Positions 1 through 10,184 of a stretch of 64,000 nt of DNA are shown here, piece after piece. Both the position numbers and the translations under genes were made by a program. This stretch comes from Glandiceps talaboti. Taxonomy: Eukaryota > Hemichordata > Enteropneusta > Spengelidae. A model generated the notes under the pieces. The model had not been told where the DNA came from and did not search any database. It saw nothing but the letters and a program-made list of their open reading frames with translations. Numbering within the stretch: the stretch's first letter is position 1; each line of letters starts with the position of its first letter. The DNA is taken from assembly GCF_964340395.1 (NCBI RefSeq), contig NC_135567.1, positions 2,714,109 through 2,778,108 on the forward strand, in the 5' to 3' direction.

Positions 1-79
1 TACATACATACATACATACATACATACATACACACACACATACATACATACATACATACATACATACATACATACATAC
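1..79. repeat. (CATA)n microsatellite, insertion target of the retrotransposon
   Basis: Tandem CATA/TACA repeats with a short CA-only interruption near 31-41. The same repeat resumes at 7833 directly after the 3' LTR, so the retrotransposon landed inside this microsatellite. The 5 bp CATAC at 75-79 is repeated at 7833-7837 and fits a target-site duplication, but inside a repeat this is not diagnostic. Confidence 0.95.
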
Positions 80-216
80 TGTAAGTGCTGCTCTGATTGG
101 CTAGATTTACGTACACCTGTACGGTAGTATTATTCAAATTGGCCGTGTTGGTCTGTACCTTCATGAGATTTGCATAGTTTAGTTTAGTTTTTGCTCCGAG
201 TCGTTGGTGGGAGGTC

Positions 217-223
217 TTTATAG
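217..223 (+). promoter_or_regulatory. TATA-like box of the LTR promoter
   Basis: TTTATAG in a GC-richer context about 140 bp into the LTR. Transcription would start about 25-30 bp downstream, near 245-250, which would define the U3/R border. The same motif is at 7477-7483 in the 3' LTR. Inference from position and motif only. Confidence 0.45.
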
Positions 224-273
224 CCAACAGCAGCGGCCATGTACTTTGTCCCCTGAAGACGCTACTGTCTAAG

Positions 274-418
274 GTGAGTTTTTTTTTTTGTTCCATTAAA
301 TTTCAAGTGAGAAGAAGTCACTATTCTTTGCTGGACCTGCATGTCGCAGTTTGGGTGTGGTTGGACGACGTAATTTAAATATAATTGAAATGTATTTTCC
401 GTTTTTATTTTCTTGTAG
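274..418 (+). other. Candidate intron inside the LTR leader
   Basis: AAG|GTGAGT at 271-279 is a near-consensus splice donor followed by a T-run. A pyrimidine-rich TTTTTATTTTCTTGTAG ends at 418 and is a near-consensus acceptor. Splicing would remove 145 nt from the 5' leader before the gag-pol start. The same pair exists at 7534-7678. No transcript evidence is available. Confidence 0.4.
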
Positions 419-479
419 AACCGTTCGTTTGTACCTTCGTTCGTTCATGATTCAATTGTCAGTAACACAATGAATAGTA

Positions 480-485
480 ATTAAA
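480..485 (+). terminator. ATTAAA polyadenylation signal in the LTR
   Basis: ATTAAA followed about 18 nt later by a GTGTCTCTG stretch, compatible with cleavage near 495-505. The functional copy would be the one in the 3' LTR at 7740-7745. Confidence 0.4.
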
Positions 486-632
486 GACTTTGAACATACA
501 ACAACGTGTCTCTGAAGTAGCTAGCTTGAGTGATCAGACAGGGTGACAGAGGTAGGACTGGTAGATCCTACAAAGTTCTTAGATATTCGTCAACCGTGAG
601 CAGCTACGTGAAAGGATATCAGTAACCGCAGC

Positions 633-3600
633 ATGGCAACGAATGGTGGAGCCACCAAGTCAACAGAAGTGGTCCATTCACATATGGCTACCAATATGGA
701 GGGTTCATCAAGTGGTTCAGCTACAGACCCACCCGAAGAGGCTACAGAAATGGAAACGCTAGCAGCCAGTACCCTCATCGAGCCAGAAGGTAAGCAATTT
801 CAGCTTTATCATTTAAAAAGATCAGCTATTGCTTACCGTGGTCATATGACTAGAATATATGCAGATATTGAAACCTTGATGAAGTTTTCTACCTCATTTG
901 ATGATATACAAATTAAACGCTCTGCTTTGGATGGAATATTTAATTCGTATAAAGAAACGTGCACCGAAATTCAGCTTCTCCTCCCAGCATCGGAAATGGA
1001 AAAGATTTACGGGGAACTTGAAGTGGAAATTAATAGGAAAGAAAAGCTGGATCTACGTATTAGAAATTGGATGTTAGATAGAGGTCTGTTTACTTTAGAA
1101 GAGAAGTCAAAGAAAACCACAGATTCTGAACATTCAATAGAGAATATTAGTGGTATTGGGTTTCCTTTAGAGAGAAAACATACTACTTTGGATCCTACAG
1201 CCTCAAGTTATATTCCCGAAATTGAAAAACCAATTCCGAGACCAGTCTCTAGAGAAGTATGTATGGTCAGTGGTCGTCGGTCGAATTACGGTGATAGTGA
1301 AAAGTCTGTTACCAGTTCAATGGCGAGTCGAGCCTCGAGGAAAGCGAAAACGAAACTTATGATAGCTAAACTTGAATTGGAACACATGGCACGTGAAGAA
1401 GAATTAAAATGTCAACTGAAAGAGTTACAACTCCGAGAAGAAAGAGAAAGGCGTGAAACAGAATTAAAAATTCTAGCCGCTCACAAAAGAGTAAAACAAG
1501 CAGAAATGGAAGCTCAATTGATAGAAGAAGAAGAATTATGGTCGGACGAAGATTCGTTGATAGTAGAAAATAGATTCGACAAAATAAGTAGATACTTCCA
1601 GTCATGCGAACCTCAACAACCACCTGTTAAATTAAATCAACCCGTACTACAACCAACACCTGCACCTGTTGAGTTAGCGAGACCTGTGTGTGACGATGGT
1701 GACAAGCGAACAACAGAGCTGGGTCAACCGACAGTACATCCGGGTAATCTCCAATCAGATCCTATTCGATCGTGTTCGGCGAGTGCAAATGCAAGTGATG
1801 ATAGTGAACATTCTGTTACTGCGCAGCAGATGCGACAATTGTTAGAACGTCAACAGAATATCATGGAATACGTCATTAAAAATCAACATGATACAACTAA
1901 AGCCATTGCACAAAATTTAAGTATGCCAAAACACGAGTTTTTGTACTTTGACGGTAATCCAGTGATGTATCCTATATTTGTCAAACACTTTGAAGTTAAC
2001 ATCGAACAAAGAGTGCAAGATGACAATGCCAGACTCGCATACCTAATTCAATATTGCACTGGACCAGCCAAGGAAGCAATTAGAAACTGTGTTATACTTC
2101 CTCCAAACAAGGGTTATAAAGAAGCAAAAAGTATACTTCACAAAAACTTTGGTCAGAAACATATCATAGTACGTGCGACAATAGATAAAGTGGTACATGG
2201 TTCTCAAATCAAGGCCTCAGAAAGTGAAAAGTTGTTGCAGTTAGCACGTGACATGAACAATTGTCACTTGAGTTCTGAGCAGATGAATTACAGAGCCGAC
2301 ATAAACTCCATGGATACACTTGAGAAAATTGTAAAACGTCTTCCACCTTACTTACAAGCTGACTGGGCTAAGGAAGCAGGAAGATCAGTAACCATGGGAG
2401 TGGAACCTGAATTTATTCACTTAACCCGTTTTCTGGAAAATAGAGCAGCCATAGCCAACACAAGGTTTGGTAAACTGGTTGGGTCAAGACCAGATGGGGA
2501 CAGAGAATCGAAGGTCAAATCTAGAAATAAGTATGTGAACTCATCAGCGAAGGTCACCACATTGTCTACACAAGGGACTGATGCAAATGGTAATGAGAGT
2601 GCTGACAAAAGGACAGTGACCTCAAGTATTGACAAACCAAAGGTCAAAGGTGACTCAGGACATGGTTGTTTGTATTGCAGAGCTAGTCACAAGTTGGAAA
2701 GATGTTGGAAGTTTGCCCGAAAGTCGTATAAAGAGAAAAGGGACTTTATCAGAGAACACAAACTGTGTGACTGTTGTCTGGAAGCAAGCCCTCCTCATTT
2801 TGCAAGGAATTGTAAAAGTGGTCGTTTTTGTCCAGTGACTGATTGTGGAAAACGTCACCATCCTCTGTTGCATCTAACCGCATCTCAGTTATCCAGTTTC
2901 AATGACAAGTACAAGAATCCAGAAGGCCAGCCAGAAGCAGTTGTTAAGTCACCAACTTCAAATATTTCTACTTCAACTTCAAGTTCAAGTCGACCTCCTG
3001 ACACAGACTATGCTAATGGGGGTGGAGGGACAGCTCGTTGTGGTGCAGTAAAGACAAATAAACCAAGGGTTAGTCTTCAAGTTATCCCAGTGAAAGTTGG
3101 TGGAATAGATGGTGGTGGACCAATGGTTGAAACTTATGCCTTTTTGGACAATGGTTCGGATACAACTATTTGCCTCAATAGTCTCGTGGACAAATTGGGG
3201 TTGATGGGTAAACCGATTAACTACACCTTATCAACGTTAAATGCCGAAAAGGTACAGAAGGGACGAGAAGTTCAACTTGATGTCAAGTGTCTACATGGTG
3301 CTCAAGGTGTTCGCTTAGATAAAGTATGGACTACAGACAATCTCCCTATAACAGGAAGTAGTATTCCGAACTCTAGAGACGCAAGGGAATGGTCTCACTT
3401 AAAGGGCATTGAACTGCCCGAACTTGACAACAAAGAAGTAACTATCCTGATTGGTAATGATGTACCTGAAGCTCATTGGGTCCTCGAAGAAAGACTAGGT
3501 CAGAGAAAGCAACCATATGCTGTACGTACTTTGCTAGGATGGACTCTGATTGGACCGATGGGTGGAATTAAAGATAATGATGCAAACATCAATTTCATTA

Positions 3601-6600
3601 ATATTGACCAAGCCCTAAACTGTGATGTACCAATTCAGTGTTCAGAATCAATTTCATCCCAGTTATATCGTATGTACAATGCTGAATTTAACGAATCTTT
3701 AATTGATACGAAGGAATGCATGTCATTAGAAGACCGCAGAGCCAAGGCAATTATGGATAATTCAGTTTGTATTCGGAATGGTCATTACCAGCTGGCACTT
3801 CCGTGGCGATATGACAATCCATGCTTATCTAATAACAAGTCTGTTGCAGTGAAGAGACTAAATCTACTTAAACAACGTTTGGCAAGAGATCTAGTACTCC
3901 ACGATAAGTACAAGTCGACAATTGAAGACTACATAGTTCAAGGTCATGCTAGGAGGGTACCAGATGATGAACACGTGACTGATAAGCCTGTATGGTATTT
4001 GCCCCACCATCCAGTATTTAATCCACAGAAACCTGATAAAACTAGAGTGGTGTTTGATTGTGCTGCCACATATAGAGGTACATCACTGAATGGTCAACTT
4101 TTACAAGGACCCGATCTAAGTAACTCACTGGTTGGAGTTCTTCTCCGCTTTCGACAGGAACCCGTTGCCTTGGTAGCAGACATCAAGCAGATGTTTCACC
4201 AAGTACGAGTTGACCCTAAAGACTGGAATGTATTTAGATTTCTCTGGTGCCCGAATGGTGATTTATCCAAACAACCTGTTGATTATCAAATGGTAGTACA
4301 TCTTTTTGGCGCCACTTCGTCTCCAAGTTGTGCTTCATATGCCCTCAAGAAGACAGCAGATGACAACAGAAGTGACTTTGAGCCTAGAGTGATAGATACC
4401 GTTTACAGAAATTTCTATGTAGACGATTGTTTGAAATCTGTTCCAACAGACGGAGAAGCTACGAGTTTGGTAAATCAACTCTCGGAATTGTTGGAAAGAG
4501 GCGGATTTCATTTAACCAAATGGATCTCAAATAGTAGACAAGTACTGGCATCCATTCCAGCAAAGGAACGAGCACCATCAGTGATGAATATGGATTTAGA
4601 AGAATTGCCTGTAGACAGAGCCCTTGGTGTCCAGTGGAATATAGAAAACGACACCTTTAATTTCAGGATTGGTAACAAGTTAAAGGAAGAAACAAGAAGA
4701 GGTATATTGTCCTGCGTAGCATCAGTGTATGACCCACTTGGCTTCGCTTCTCCATTTATCCTGCCAGCAAAGTGTATACTACAAGAGTTATGTAGACTTG
4801 AATGTGGATGGGATGACGACATTCCTGAACAACAACTAACAGCATGGCGGGAATGGCGAAGTAAGCTGGAAATTCTGAAAGATATGGAAATACCAAGATG
4901 TTACAAACCAGTAGGATTTGGTAAAATACAGCGAGTGGAACTTCACCACTTCTCTGATGCATCAATGGAAGGATATGGAGTCGTTTCATATATTCGTCTT
5001 GTCAACGACAAGGACAACATACACTGTTGCTTGGTAATGGGAAAATCCAGAGTTGCACCTCTCAAGACGATGACAATACCCAGGTTAGAGCTTGCGGCTG
5101 CAACAGTGTCCGTAAAAGTCAACAAACAAATTCAAGAAGAACTTCAGCTTCCAATACACCAAGTGTTGTTTTGGACGGATTCCACCATAGTGTTGCAGTA
5201 CATCCACAATTCATCCAGGAGATTCCAGACATTTGTCTCCAATCGTCTGCAGATAATCCATGATGCCTCTACAACTGGTCAGTGGTATCATGTCCCTTCA
5301 GAGCAGAACCCAGCTGATTATGCCTCAAGAGGTATCCAGTTGGGGAAAGTCAACATTGATTCAAAGGAAACATGGTTTGCAGGCCCAGAGTTCCTGTGGA
5401 AACCGAAATGTGATTGGCCAAGCCAACCAGCTGACTTACCAGAGATTCCAGGCAATGACAAGGAATTGAGAAGGAAGGCTCAAGTATGTACTACACTTCA
5501 CACTAGCAGCAGTAGAGACGATGTTCTAGACATGCTACTACATCGTTACTCCTCGTGGTATAAATTGCAGAAGTCGATCGCTTGGCTTCTTCGTTTCAAA
5601 GTCTACATGTCTTCATGCTTTGGGAAGAATAACATTGCAGTGCAGAAAGGACCATTGACTGTACATGAACTTTCCAAAACTACAGAAGAAATTGTAAGGA
5701 TAGTGCAGAAATGTATATTTCCAAAGGAAATGGAGTCTAGTTGGAAAACAAGTGCAACCCCAGACAGTGAAGGATATTGCAGTCCTCTTCGCAAACTCAG
5801 TCCAGTGCTGAGAGAGGGTATCCTGTGTGTTGGAGGGAGACTCGACAATGCAGCAATGAGTGATGCATTTAAACATCCTATCATCTTGCCTCACAACCAT
5901 CTAATTACAGAATTGTTGGTGCGACATTATCATGAGCAAGAAGGCCATGTTGGAGCTAACCACGTGTTGTCAGTCATACGACGTAAATTCTGGATAGTTC
6001 GAGGACTCGCTACAGTTAGGAGAGTTATAGGAAGGTGTATAATATGTAAGCGTTGGAATTCACATCCTGGGAAACAAGTAATGGCACCCCTGCCCGAAGC
6101 TAGAGTTACCCCAGGAGACCCGCCATTCACATCAGTAGGCGTCGACTATTTTGGTCCCCTCATTGTCAAGTGGAGAAGAGGAACTACCAAACGGTATGGT
6201 TGTGTGTTTACCTGTCTTGCGATCCGTGCAGTACATATAGAAGTGGCACATAGTCTATCTACTGATTCCTTCATCCAAGCAGTTTGGCGTTTTGTGAGTA
6301 GACGAGGACCACCAAGGGAACTTTTCAGTGATAATGGTACAAACTTTCGTGGAGCTGAGTTTGAAGTGAAGCAGGCTCTAGAGAATTGGAATCAAGAGCG
6401 AATAATTGACAATCTAAGACGGAAACACATCCAATGGCACTTCAATCCACCAGCTGCAAGTCATGCAGGCGGCGTGTGGGAGAGGATGATCCGTTCGATC
6501 AGGAAAATCCTGCGATCTTTACTTGGTAACAAATTGGTCGATGATGAAACCTTGCTCACATTTCTTACAGAAGCTGAGAAAATTCTGAATGATCGTCCAC

Positions 6601-7103
6601 TTGTTCGTTCATCTGATGATCCTGCTGACTTAGAACCCCTCACTCCAAATTCACTATTGTTACTACGCCCGAACACGTGTACTTCACCAAGTGACGTTAT
6701 GGATCCAGCTGTGAGCAATGAACGAAGATGGCAAGTTCAACACCTTGTAGATCTCTTTTGGAAGCGATGGATGCACGAGTATTTGCCTACACTCCAAGAG
6801 AGGCAAAAGTGGTTACAACCAAAACGAAATCTATGTGTAGGAGACCTTATCCTGATAATGGACGAAAGTGCAACTCGTGGACATTGGCAGAAAGGGATTG
6901 TGGAACAGACCTATCCAGATCGTTATGGTGTAATCAGACAAGTTCTTGTGAAAACTGCTACTGGACGACTCCGTAGAGACGTCAGAAAGCTGTGTTTGTT
7001 GGAGGGTGCTTTGGAGCCAGGCAGTGCTTTGAATAATCACAAAACACTTGGACACTGTAGTCAGAACGCCCCAAGGCGTAGCTTTAGATTGCACAAAAAT
7101 TGA
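633..7103 (+). CDS. BEL/Pao gag-pol polyprotein, 2156 aa
   Basis: Single frame with no stop or shift. The start ATG has A at -3 and G at +4. Residues 233-305 are a charged, probably coiled-coil stretch. Residues about 436-588 are the DUF1759-type gag domain (FDGNP near its start). Cys/His zinc knuckles run from C679 to about 750. The aspartic protease has D839 in a DNGSDTT motif. Reverse transcriptase has YVDD at 1262-1265. RNase H acidic residues are D1442, E1486, D1516 and D1562. Integrase has an HH-CC finger before D1838, D1900 and E1950; the long second spacing is usual for BEL/Pao. A DUF5641-like tail begins near 2065 (VGDLILI). The protein supplies particle formation, maturation, reverse transcription and integration. 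There is no env frame. All catalytic residues checked are present. Confidence 0.96.
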   Translation: MATNGGATKSTEVVHSHMATNMEGSSSGSATDPPEEATEMETLAASTLIEPEGKQFQLYHLKRSAIAYRGHMTRIYADIETLMKFSTSFDDIQIKRSALDGIFNSYKETCTEIQLLLPASEMEKIYGELEVEINRKEKLDLRIRNWMLDRGLFTLEEKSKKTTDSEHSIENISGIGFPLERKHTTLDPTASSYIPEIEKPIPRPVSREVCMVSGRRSNYGDSEKSVTSSMASRASRKAKTKLMIAKLELEHMAREEELKCQLKELQLREERERRETELKILAAHKRVKQAEMEAQLIEEEELWSDEDSLIVENRFDKISRYFQSCEPQQPPVKLNQPVLQPTPAPVELARPVCDDGDKRTTELGQPTVHPGNLQSDPIRSCSASANASDDSEHSVTAQQMRQLLERQQNIMEYVIKNQHDTTKAIAQNLSMPKHEFLYFDGNPVMYPIFVKHFEVNIEQRVQDDNARLAYLIQYCTGPAKEAIRNCVILPPNKGYKEAKSILHKNFGQKHIIVRATIDKVVHGSQIKASESEKLLQLARDMNNCHLSSEQMNYRADINSMDTLEKIVKRLPPYLQADWAKEAGRSVTMGVEPEFIHLTRFLENRAAIANTRFGKLVGSRPDGDRESKVKSRNKYVNSSAKVTTLSTQGTDANGNESADKRTVTSSIDKPKVKGDSGHGCLYCRASHKLERCWKFARKSYKEKRDFIREHKLCDCCLEASPPHFARNCKSGRFCPVTDCGKRHHPLLHLTASQLSSFNDKYKNPEGQPEAVVKSPTSNISTSTSSSSRPPDTDYANGGGGTARCGAVKTNKPRVSLQVIPVKVGGIDGGGPMVETYAFLDNGSDTTICLNSLVDKLGLMGKPINYTLSTLNAEKVQKGREVQLDVKCLHGAQGVRLDKVWTTDNLPITGSSIPNSRDAREWSHLKGIELPELDNKEVTILIGNDVPEAHWVLEERLGQRKQPYAVRTLLGWTLIGPMGGIKDNDANINFINIDQALNCDVPIQCSESISSQLYRMYNAEFNESLIDTKECMSLEDRRAKAIMDNSVCIRNGHYQLALPWRYDNPCLSNNKSVAVKRLNLLKQRLARDLVLHDKYKSTIEDYIVQGHARRVPDDEHVTDKPVWYLPHHPVFNPQKPDKTRVVFDCAATYRGTSLNGQLLQGPDLSNSLVGVLLRFRQEPVALVADIKQMFHQVRVDPKDWNVFRFLWCPNGDLSKQPVDYQMVVHLFGATSSPSCASYALKKTADDNRSDFEPRVIDTVYRNFYVDDCLKSVPTDGEATSLVNQLSELLERGGFHLTKWISNSRQVLASIPAKERAPSVMNMDLEELPVDRALGVQWNIENDTFNFRIGNKLKEETRRGILSCVASVYDPLGFASPFILPAKCILQELCRLECGWDDDIPEQQLTAWREWRSKLEILKDMEIPRCYKPVGFGKIQRVELHHFSDASMEGYGVVSYIRLVNDKDNIHCCLVMGKSRVAPLKTMTIPRLELAAATVSVKVNKQIQEELQLPIHQVLFWTDSTIVLQYIHNSSRRFQTFVSNRLQIIHDASTTGQWYHVPSEQNPADYASRGIQLGKVNIDSKETWFAGPEFLWKPKCDWPSQPADLPEIPGNDKELRRKAQVCTTLHTSSSRDDVLDMLLHRYSSWYKLQKSIAWLLRFKVYMSSCFGKNNIAVQKGPLTVHELSKTTEEIVRIVQKCIFPKEMESSWKTSATPDSEGYCSPLRKLSPVLREGILCVGGRLDNAAMSDAFKHPIILPHNHLITELLVRHYHEQEGHVGANHVLSVIRRKFWIVRGLATVRRVIGRCIICKRWNSHPGKQVMAPLPEARVTPGDPPFTSVGVDYFGPLIVKWRRGTTKRYGCVFTCLAIRAVHIEVAHSLSTDSFIQAVWRFVSRRGPPRELFSDNGTNFRGAEFEVKQALENWNQERIIDNLRRKHIQWHFNPPAASHAGGVWERMIRSIRKILRSLLGNKLVDDETLLTFLTEAEKILNDRPLVRSSDDPADLEPLTPNSLLLLRPNTCTSPSDVMDPAVSNERRWQVQHLVDLFWKRWMHEYLPTLQERQKWLQPKRNLCVGDLILIMDESATRGHWQKGIVEQTYPDRYGVIRQVLVKTATGRLRRDVRKLCLLEGALEPGSALNNHKTLGHCSQNAPRRSFRLHKN

Positions 7104-7339
7104 ATCATATATGAACCAAACGGAGTATGTGAAAGAATTGATATTCAAACTTAATTTAATTGAATACTGTAATGCCACAGTGATTGGTACAAAAAAAAGA
7201 ATTACTGATCAAAATTATGTGTATTATGATTGTATTATGCTTGTATATTTGTACTAATGGAATTCTTATTTATTGCAGACCTAGCACTGGTTTAATTGTG
7301 GAAAAGACTCCTTGGATAGTGCGCCTTTTGGGGCCGGTA
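7104..7339 (+). other. 3' untranslated part of the retrotransposon
   Basis: AT-rich, no ORF of note. A polypurine tract is weak: only a short GGGGCCGGTA lies just before the 3' LTR. Confidence 0.6.
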
Positions 7340-7832
7340 TGTAAGTGCTGCTCTGATTGGCTAGATTTACGTACACCTGTACGGTAGTATTATTCAAATT
7401 GGCCGTGTTGGTCTGTACCTTCATGAGATTTGCATAGTTTAGTTTAGTTTTTGCTCCGAGTCGTTGGTGGGAGGTCTTTATAGCCAACAGCAGCGGCCAT
7501 GTACTTTGTCCCCTGAAGACGCTACTGTCTAAGGTGAGTTTTTTTTTTTGTTCCATTAAATTTCAAGTGAGAAGAAGTCACTATTCTTTGCTGGACCTGC
7601 ATGTCGCAGTTTGGGTGTGGTTGGACGACGTAATTTAAATATAATTGAAATGTATTTTCCGTTTTTATTTTCTTGTAGAACCGTTCGTTTGTACCTTCGT
7701 TCGTTCATGATTCAATTGTCAGTAACACACTGAATAGTAATTAAAGACTTTGAACATACAACAACGTGTCTCTGAAGTAGCTAGCTTGAGTGATCAGACA
7801 GGGTGACAGAGGTAGGACTGGTAGATCCTACA
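7340..7832 (+). repeat. 3' LTR of the BEL/Pao element
   Basis: 493 bp, matches 80-572 except for C at 7730 in place of A at 470. Followed directly by CATAC and more (CATA)n, the resumed target microsatellite. Confidence 0.97.
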
Positions 7833-7856
7833 CATACATACATACATACATACATG
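7833..7856. repeat. Resumed (CATA)n microsatellite
   Basis: Continuation of the microsatellite at 1-79 on the far side of the insertion, followed by a short inverted TGTATGTATG stretch. Confidence 0.85.
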
Positions 7857-7869
7857 TATGTATGTTGTG

Positions 7870-8222
7870 TATGTGTAATAATAATGTTCTTATATAGTGC
7901 TTTCCCACTCCATGCTCAAAGTGCTTTAATTATTACCCCTGGCTCGGAAACGGCACAGCGGCCCTTTAGTCTTCCTCAACTCCCTGGGGAGCATACAATC
8001 CATTGCAGCCATTTAAGCGCATAGGATTAAAGCCTTCACATTGCAACCTACATCCTACCAGGTCCCCAGTTATACAGCTGGTTTGACTGAGGCACAGTCA
8101 TGGTTCAAATCTTGCCCAAGGACTTTAGCCACTCAAAAATAAACAGCAGGCAGCAACGGGGCTCGAACCTGCAATCTGTAGATTTCAAGCCACGCTAACC
8201 ATTCACCCATCATGACTCCACA
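7870..8222 (-). mobile_element. tRNA-derived SINE, about 350 bp
   Basis: Reading the minus strand, a tRNA-like head carries an A-box-like TGGTTAGCGTGG (8201-8190) and a perfect B box GGTTCGAGCCC (8169-8159), the internal promoter of RNA polymerase III. A body of about 250 bp follows and ends in AAGCACTATATAAG and ATTATTATTA at about 7876-7898. Such a tail is typical of SINEs mobilised by CR1/L2-type LINEs. It is not a functional tRNA gene because the acceptor and anticodon stems are not conserved. Confidence 0.75.
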
Positions 8223-9640
8223 AAGTGTGTTTGTATATATGTGTGAGTATGGGGGGGGGGCATGGAAAAAAAAAAGTACTTGCAGGGGGGGGGGGCATCA
8301 ATTTTTCCCAAGTTTTTGTGGGGGGGGGCCTTGAAAAAAATACACAAGGAAAAGTGGAAATCCTCCGGGTCCCCCTTGAAGTAAAATCTGGACACTCCCT
8401 TATGTACTTTATTACATGTATTTACTTGAAAATAATGAAACAATACATATATTTTGCATACATTTGATAATGGACAGATTAAAGGAAAATAAAAAAAAAA
8501 TTGGAATCGTATGGGACCTATCAATGAGTATCATGACACACATTGGGGAAATAATCAATACAATGCACAAAAATTGCAGCCAAAAAAGTTGCATTCTTGC
8601 ATTTATTTCAAATGGAAGTTTCCTGAAAAACAATTGTATTTGTAAATTCTGGTTCGATTTGTCGGCAAAAGTAATGCTTTCTGCTCGTTACATGTCCCAA
8701 ATAACTTTGACCTTCACACAACGCAATTGTTTTTGTACTTTGATGGCCATAAAACTTGGTTTGTGCAAACAAATCACCAGTTTATTATTAGATCTAGAGC
8801 CCATGCCATCACGATGTCACACACAATAAAGATTTTACTATTTGCACAAATCGTCTACATATTCTCATCAAGCGATGACACATTTACAGATTTGCAATAT
8901 GTGGTGGAAAGATCTCGAAAACACTGGTTAGAAACACGTGTATTTGTTTATATACTTACATCTGACATGGCTGGGTCACGTTCCGATCCTGGGCCGGCCG
9001 GGCATAGGTCACCGAGCTAGGTCACCGCATAAATTACTTCTGCGCATGCTCATTACATGTGGTTGTCAGGTGATCGATTCTGAACGTTTTGAATCATGGC
9101 GGGTCATACATATTCTGCCGTGGGGTCAACTCAAACTTTATCGCTCAGAAACAACGCCGGAAGATGAATTTTCATACAATTCACGTCATGTATCCTTTTT
9201 ACACTTGTACTAGAGTAGTTTTGTGTAAGTATTTAATGTGCATCGAAATAATGTAAAAGCATTCAGTTGCAGACCAAGTAACTTTAATCACAAAGTATTT
9301 TAATTCACCTGGTGTTAATGGTGGCGCAGACTTCACTAGAGGGGCTTTTCCCTGTAGATTTGTCACTACCGCTAACCACACGTCCTGTGACACTGGAGTT
9401 GCAAAGCTGTTTGAAATGAGCAAACTTTTAAAGTACATGCTGACACGTCAGTTCTTCTCTTGAATTGAGTCACTGCATCAATGTAGAACTGGTCCGCTCC
9501 TACATGTGAACATGGAAGTATAACGTTGGTTGTACTTCCATGATGTGAACAAGCCTCACCGAGCCAGCCATACAAATACAAAAATACAATGAACGGCAAT
9601 CACTGTGGCATCTGTTTTGAGTGCAGCCCATACGCAGTTC
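8223..9640. other. Non-coding stretch with long G runs at its left end
   Basis: Three G runs of about 9-12 bases lie between 8250 and 8330, separated by A-rich segments. The rest has only short ORFs without recognisable motifs. I see no gene here. Confidence 0.6.
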
Positions 9641-10184
9641 AGAGGCTAAAGGCATGTTCATATTGCTTTTTTCGTGTTTTTTTTCTCCGGCGTAAATAGG
9701 TGAGAACGATTAGTAAACAGAGGGGATCAGCTGTATGTGTTCACACATGGAATGTGACACCATTATCCGCCGGCGTAAACGATAAGTTCAACGATAAGTG
9801 CGTAGTGCGATCACTGTAAACAACATGAGTTGTAGAGACTGCCTTGTGTTTTTTATTGCTGTATACGTTCATGCGTTCGAGAAAAAAGCGAAGACGTCTT
9901 TTCATGCATGTTAACAGTTTCACTCGTCGTCGTGTCGTGATGCCCAGTTTAACTTTTATTTCGACAAGCCACGCAACACGCTCGACGTTGACATGTCGAC
10001 CAACGTGAATTCATGTGTTTTGTATTCGTACAAATTCTGAATTCAGTCACACCAGTTGTTACCTCTTTCGCTGTTGTTGACCATGGGTGTATTACTATTA
10101 GCGAGGGACATGTTGTATGCTCTGTGACGATTGATAAACTTGATTCGAATGGTGACTTCTGCAGCCAACAGGAAGTGATTTCGT

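Larger units (their letters stand above)
80..572 (+). repeat. 5' LTR of the BEL/Pao element
   Basis: Direct copy of 7340-7832 at a constant offset of 7260 bp. Starts TG, ends CA. Contains a TATA-like motif, a candidate intron and an ATTAAA polyadenylation signal, so U3, R and U5 can be placed roughly as 80 to about 245, about 246 to 500, and the remainder. Confidence 0.97.
80..7832 (+). mobile_element. Full-length BEL/Pao LTR retrotransposon (7753 bp)
   Basis: Two 493-bp direct LTRs (80-572 and 7340-7832) beginning TG and ending CA bracket one uninterrupted gag-pol frame at 633-7103. The order of domains (DUF1759-type gag, zinc knuckles, aspartic protease, reverse transcriptase, RNase H, integrase, C-terminal DUF5641-like tail) is that of BEL/Pao elements. 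No envelope-like frame follows pol: the 236 bp before the 3' LTR have no long ORF. The LTRs differ at one position by eye (470 A versus 7730 C), so the insertion is young, and no break is seen, so the copy may still be active. Confidence 0.96.

Noticed and set aside
558-576. TGGTAGATCC as a primer-binding site next to the 5' LTR
   Set aside because: The same bases occur in the 3' LTR up to CCTACA, so they belong to the LTR and not to the internal region.
8158-8212. A tRNA gene
   Set aside because: A and B boxes are present but the stems do not pair and the sequence continues as a SINE body.
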